A stretch of 12,122 nt of DNA. It comes from Saccoglossus kowalevskii (lineage: Eukaryota > Hemichordata > Enteropneusta > Harrimaniidae). A program made the translations under genes and the position numbers. This document shows, in pieces, positions 8,160-12,122 of the stretch; within the stretch, counting starts at the first letter, position 1, and each line of letters starts with the position of its first letter. The notes under the pieces are model-generated. The model did not search any database. It was not told where the DNA came from and saw only the letters and a program-made list of their open reading frames with translations. The stretch spans positions 37,516-49,637 of the forward strand of contig NW_003119429.1 in the NCBI RefSeq assembly GCF_000003605.2. The letters run 5' to 3'.

Positions 8160-9600
8160 CCCCTTTGGCTATTTTCGTTGATTTTTCGTCGCCGGATCGA
8201 TTCACGTCCTAAATTTAGGTTCTCTGAGCGTCTCTAATAAATACCCTATCTAACCGCTGGACTGAATTAGCTATATTATGAAAAATTCATGTAAGATTGG
8301 GTGAAATCGGTCATTTTTGGCCTCAACGTTTTTTGCTCGAAAATGCAAGGGTGATAAGACTCTATTTTCAAGAACACAGGTCGCTCGGATCAGACGGTTT
8401 CTATTGTTTCGAGTCTGTTGTGTGTCTAGAAACATAACAACTTTGTTTTTTGGTGAATATAGAACATGCTCTGTTCCAATAAAGGATTTTGATATGCAAA
8501 TCGAACAATTTTAATAGTTCCTTATTGTAACGTTTCCAATATAAATAATCTTCTACTCCCCAGAATTTGACAATGGTACTAGCCCAGAAGGGACTTTTTT
8601 TGTTTGTAGCAATGTTTATGCCACTGTACGCACACTCGCGAATTTGACAACATTCACTTGAACATTTTAGGATAGTGGGAATAGAAGCAAATAGATGGAA
8701 ATACCAGTTACGTCACTCATGAATATTGATGGTTTGATTACTGGCCGTGATATGTCTATATGTCTACACCTGCGATTCTCAATTTCGGTGTGTAAAATCA
8801 TATCGCTGCTGTGGACGGCGACGACCGACAGATTGTTTTGGTTCAGCGGCTTTCTTGGCATGGGCAACTGATTTTTAGGTTTCTGTTTTTTTAATATTCT
8901 GATGTTTACTTGGTCACATTTTGTATATACCACTCAGACATTTACAACAAGTAAGTAAACGGGCCGGGACATAATCAACATTGGACTCGAAGGTCCCGGA
9001 GAAAGCGTCATCCATTGTACACCATTAATGAACGAAATTGGAAATAACGTACTCATTTAACCGTTGTTGATTTTTGTACAGAATTCCATAAACACAAAAC
9101 AAACAACTGACAACATTCGACAAAACAAAAACACTACACAGTCACTGTAGCCACACTAGTAAGAAAAAGATACTGTGGAACTTATTACAAATGTAAATAC
9201 AAAAAAAATGTCAGTGAATACAATATTTATTAATCTGCAGCCTCCATGGACAAGTTCACAGCCTCTAATATGATTGCAAAACCCTTAGTTGTGAACTGAA
9301 CTTTAAATCTCATCCGGATTTCCAAATGGAGTTACACAGATAGAAAAAAAATGCAATATTAAGTCAAGGAAAAATAATCCTTATTTGTCAAGGCTATGTA
9401 TTAAATTCTGGGGGTATTTTTGTGAGTGTACATGTATGCATTAAAATTATCAAAACTTAAAATGTAATCATAGTACAATGTAATGTAAACAAAATTATGA
9501 GTGATTTTGGATTTGTTGGAAAAGTAGCCGAAATGCTGTGACATGACCTACAACTGTAATTGGTGGTGGGAATTACCAAGCCAGTTTATAAAACAAGCCG
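8160..9600. other. Unassigned, less AT-rich stretch
   Basis: By eye 8160-9000 has more CpG (for example CGTCGCCGGATCG near 8187 and GGACGGCGACGACCGAC near 8813) than the surrounding intron. It also has a TTACGTCA CRE-like site at 8709-8716. The frames at 8317-8514 (+, 65 codons) and 8667-8933 (-, 88 codons) carry no recognisable motif and lack convincing splice context. The stretch may be a repeat or an intronic regulatory element. From 9000 to 9600 it returns to plain AT-rich sequence. No gene is supported. Confidence 0.4.
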
Positions 9601-9644
9601 GTAGGCTGGTTGGCGATCCGCTCTGCTAAAAAACAAGCAACATG

Positions 9645-10330
9645 TTTTTGGCTGTTGCCATGATGGGACATGAACTTGCAGCCAACGTCGGTTTATACCT
9701 AAAACCGGGCCTCGTATACGAAGTTTGCAAAAAAAACATCCAGTCACTATATTTCATTGCTAGGACGTATTCTGCTGTTAAATTTATTATTTCCAACTGT
9801 TTTGCGGTAGTATTTTCTAGATTGAAGGCAGCATTTACATTTCATTCAAAGTTCAAAGTTGCGTTGGGATCACGTTGTTATGAACACTGCTATTACAAGA
9901 CTGGTAGGAGGTAATAAATCTGGGTGGAACGAAAGTATTCAAAAATCAGTTTTTGGCTGTTGCCATGGCAGCGGTGGGCCAGAAATTTTTTTTTTCAATT
10001 AGTGACGGTACGATTTATGAACAAAATCAGCTAAGCCAAAATAAGCCGCTGGTGAAAAGTTACCCCAACTTTTGAGGTCAAGTTTCTCAGTAATGAAAAT
10101 AGACATAAACCCAAGAATTTATGCCCACACTCAAGATGAGTAGAATAAGCTACTTAATCGTAGAAATGTAGGGTGAGATACATTTGGAGCGAAGGTATTC
10201 AAGAAAATCATCTTTTTGGCTGTTGCCATGGAAACAATTTTTTTCAGATTTTTCCTAATAACTAGGGTGAAGGTGTGACCTACCTGCCAAGTTTGGGCAA
10301 AATTGGCCAAGCCAAAATAATCACAAAAGA
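9645..10330 (+). repeat. Three diverged tandem copies of a repeat carrying TTTTTGGCTGTTGCCATG
   Basis: The 18-mer TTTTTGGCTGTTGCCATG is identical at 9645-9662, 9950-9967 and 10213-10230, with spacings of 305 and 263 bases. Copies 2 and 3 also share the upstream phrase GGARCGAARGTATTCAA (9926 and 10187 areas) and a downstream AAGCCAAAATAA phrase (about 10033 and 10309). Copy 1 is more diverged. The 90-codon frame starting at 9642 is a by-product of copy 1: its ATG lies just before the 18-mer and the peptide matches no family. Confidence 0.65.
10222..10235. promoter_or_regulatory. RFX X-box-like motif in repeat copy 3
   Basis: GTTGCCATGGAAAC differs at one of 14 positions from the palindromic X-box GTTGCCATGGCAAC bound by RFX transcription factors. 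Copy 2 has GTTGCCATGGCAGC at 9959-9972, also one mismatch; copy 1 keeps only the left half. The site is part of the repeat, so occupancy is unproven. Confidence 0.35.
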
Positions 10331-10379
10331 ATTAATATGTGAAAACACTAGGGCAATTCTAGCGGAGCAGATTGCCAAT

Positions 10380-10860
10380 AGTGAACAACAATTTTCGTAA
10401 TATTACTGACCACAAAAGACGCTCATCGCGAAGTGTCTTGTACAGGTAGAAAATTATCTCTAAGTTGTGCTGGCTGATTCTTTTCAAACTCAGAATATTG
10501 GTAACACTTGTTAGAATACTCAATAGGCACATCCATGTTTCAGCATTTTTTTTCCAAAATGGGACAACTGGCGGCCATATTGTACCGCAACAATACTTAT
10601 ATTTGATCGTTTTTGCTTATAATTTGATGTGCAATCACTAATTTTAGAAAGACTTAGTGCAGACGCAATGTATTATTTCACAAAAAATGCAAGTTGGTTT
10701 TTGTTGAGATCATATCTACGATGCTTGACTGGTAGAAATATTCTGCTTATATCTCCAATTTCCAATGTCTAGTTACATTAGCACATCAGCAAAGGTTGAT
10801 CTGTGTTCTGATCCAATCTAAGATGACCGACTAGCAGCAGTTTGTTTTAACATGAACATT
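10380..10860. repeat. Fragment resembling the 7-8 kb dispersed repeat
   Basis: Phrases such as TTTTCAAACTCAGAATATTGG, GGCACATCCATG and AATGGGACAACTGGCGGCCA, and later TAAGATGACCGACTAGCAGC, match the style and order of phrases at 7690-8030. The match is diverged and its borders are unclear. Just upstream, ACCTGCCAAGTTT (10282-10294) is the exact reverse complement of AAACTTGGCAGGT at 7132-7144. Confidence 0.4.
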
Positions 10861-11850
10861 GAAGCTGGTACGTACAATTGTACAAAAAGGAGCATATAAA
10901 TGCTGACATTTTATTTGTTGAGTTGTGAACTTCTTTATAGCTGCTCAGTAAAATTATATACCAGCGCTACTGGCACCTACTTTTCTCTCACAGTAATTTG
11001 GCACATTACCATAGACAAATTGGGTAGAGTATAGATGGTATATGTTTGTCTGTGTTTCTGTTTGTTCTGGAATGTGTTTCTTTGTGAGATGTAGAAGAAA
11101 TATCTGCTAGATTTTATCATCATTTTTTTGAACACTTCATTAATCAGTAATGCATATAAACTGGTAAGCAGTGTTTATAAGCTACCATGAGGATTCCCAA
11201 TTTCTCGTTCAGCTGGAGCTAATTACCAGTACTAACTTACGTACAGATGTGTTTAAACGAGGGTAGCCATTCAAGCAAATGAGGCGTATTGTTATGCCAA
11301 TTCGGTATCAATCAATTGTAAGAATGTTGTTCATCACCTCACCAATCAATTGCCACTAATTGGCACGTTGAAATTGTGTTGTGAGTTTGTTGGTATTATG
11401 TGTACCTGTATACGCACATTCACAACTTAATTTAATTATACACCTAGCCGTGTCAAGCAATTTAATTTAGTTATTTCTTGGTGTTTTTGATCACCACTAA
11501 AGTGTCAGGCTCTTGTCCACTTCAGTTCCACAGTCGTCCTCCTTTCCCTATTGGTTGAATAGTAATTCTTGCATATTAAACAGGCGACAAATGTACACTG
11601 ATGGCATGATCAAGTTGCTTAAATTATTCTTAACAGAATGCTTTATACACTCGTCTCAGTCATAGTTAAGTGAATTAGACAAGTTTGCTATTAACTGCTG
11701 TATATCATTAAATTTCCCCTGCACACAATTATTGGTGATTTAATTACTCAAAAGGGGTGCATTGACAGGGACTAAAGGTTACAAAAAGGTCACCTTGCTT
11801 GTTTTTTCTGCACTCATGAAATTTGTGTTAATGTTTCTTGCAAAATTGAT
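10861..11850. other. AT-rich intronic sequence with no recognised feature
   Basis: I see no gene, RNA or repeat of note here. CAATCAATTG-type short AT-rich palindromes occur near 11310-11360. Confidence 0.55.
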
Positions 11851-11860
11851 CTAAATTCAA

Positions 11861-12122
11861 TATACTATATATCGTTCTATAGTAGGAGAAAATATTTCAA
11901 TACAGTATATATCGTTCTATAGTAGGAGAAAATATTTCAATACAGTATATATTGTTCTATAGTAGGAGAGAATATTTCAATACAGTATATATTGTTCTAT
12001 AGTAGGAGAGAATATTTCATACAGTATATATTGTTCTATAGTAGGAATGAATATTTAATACAGTATATATTGTTCTATATTAGGAATGAATATTTTAATA
12101 CAGTATATATTGTTCTAGAGTA
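11861..12122 (+). repeat. 40-bp minisatellite, at least 6.5 copies, running off the window
   Basis: Units start at about 11861, 11901, 11941, 11981, 12020, 12059 and 12099 (the last is partial), giving periods of 40, 40, 40, 39, 39 and 40. Each carries a core of the form TACAGTATATAT, YGTTCTATAGTAGGA and a TATTT tail. Copies 1-2 share ATCGTTC and GGAGAAAAT, copies 3-4 share ATTGTTC and GGAGAGAAT, and copies 5-6 share GGAATGAAT. The array continues past 12122, so its true length is unknown. Confidence 0.93.

Larger units (their letters stand above)
4752..12122 (+). other. PACS intron downstream of the exon (3' end outside window)
   Basis: No acceptor followed by a YPHFLKR-like reading frame or the basic RRKRYKNR stretch could be found from 4752 to the window end, so the intron probably exceeds 7.3 kb. 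It is loaded with decayed repeats: a tRNA-like remnant near 6.7 kb, a dispersed repeat at 7.0-8.1 kb, a three-copy repeat at 9.6-10.3 kb and a minisatellite at the end. The open frames here, at most about 90 codons on either strand, have no recognisable domain, signal peptide or family motif. Confidence 0.6.

Noticed and set aside
8667-8933. 88-codon minus-strand frame
   Set aside because: No family match could be recognised, and there are no convincing acceptor or donor sites or neighbouring exons on that strand.
9642-9914. 90-codon frame beginning MFLAVAMMGHE, a possible small membrane protein
   Set aside because: Its start lies within the three-copy repeat, the other repeat copies do not keep the frame open, and there is no supporting splice or family signal.
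10414-10440. Hairpin AAGACGCT...AGTGTCTT as an RNA element
   Set aside because: The stem is 8 bp with one mismatch and no further support; it is probably chance within repeat-derived sequence.
11861-12122. CRISPR array
   Set aside because: The units are contiguous 40-bp repeats with no unique spacers, in an animal-like genomic context.

Overview
This window looks like nuclear DNA of an animal, most likely a marine invertebrate (a hemichordate, cephalochordate, echinoderm or lophotrochozoan; I cannot choose between them). By eye it is AT-rich, at roughly one third G+C. It has no dense ORFs, no bacterial gene layout, many short AT-rich palindromes and several decayed dispersed repeats. The one coding exon I recognise belongs to a gene family found in animals.

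The key feature is a 90-bp internal exon at 4662-4751 (+). It has a strong polypyrimidine/AG acceptor, a CAG|GTAA donor and phase 0 at both ends. Its 30 codons read as a piece of the furin-binding region of the phosphofurin acidic cluster sorting protein (PACS1/PACS2), closer to PACS1. The frame that matters is not the longest one open across this position. The rest of the window is read as the two flanking introns, more than 4.6 kb upstream and more than 7.3 kb downstream. I found neither the preceding nor the following PACS exon.

Layout: 1-120, short CpG-richer patch; 121-1124, plain AT-rich intron; about 1127-2394, a decayed DNA-transposon-like element with terminal inverted repeats built on a CGAGTATAAGCC motif; 2395-4615, plain intron with microsatellites and a 16-bp perfect palindrome; 4616-4757, the PACS exon and its splice signals; 4758-6690, mostly featureless AT-rich intron with one hairpin-forming inverted repeat near 5938-6015; about 6690-6745, a tRNA-like SINE remnant; about 7018-8140, a decayed dispersed repeat with internal duplication of about 214 bp; 8160-9600, less AT-rich unassigned sequence; about 9640-10330, three diverged copies of a unit carrying a GTTGCCATGG palindrome that resembles the RFX X-box; 10380-10860, another fragment resembling the 7-8 kb repeat; 10860-11850, plain intron; 11861-12122, a 40-bp minisatellite that runs off the end of the window.

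I see no operon, CRISPR array, rRNA, intact tRNA, virus or other multi-gene system. The main points of interest are the PACS exon hidden in a non-obvious frame and the layered repeat structure of its introns.
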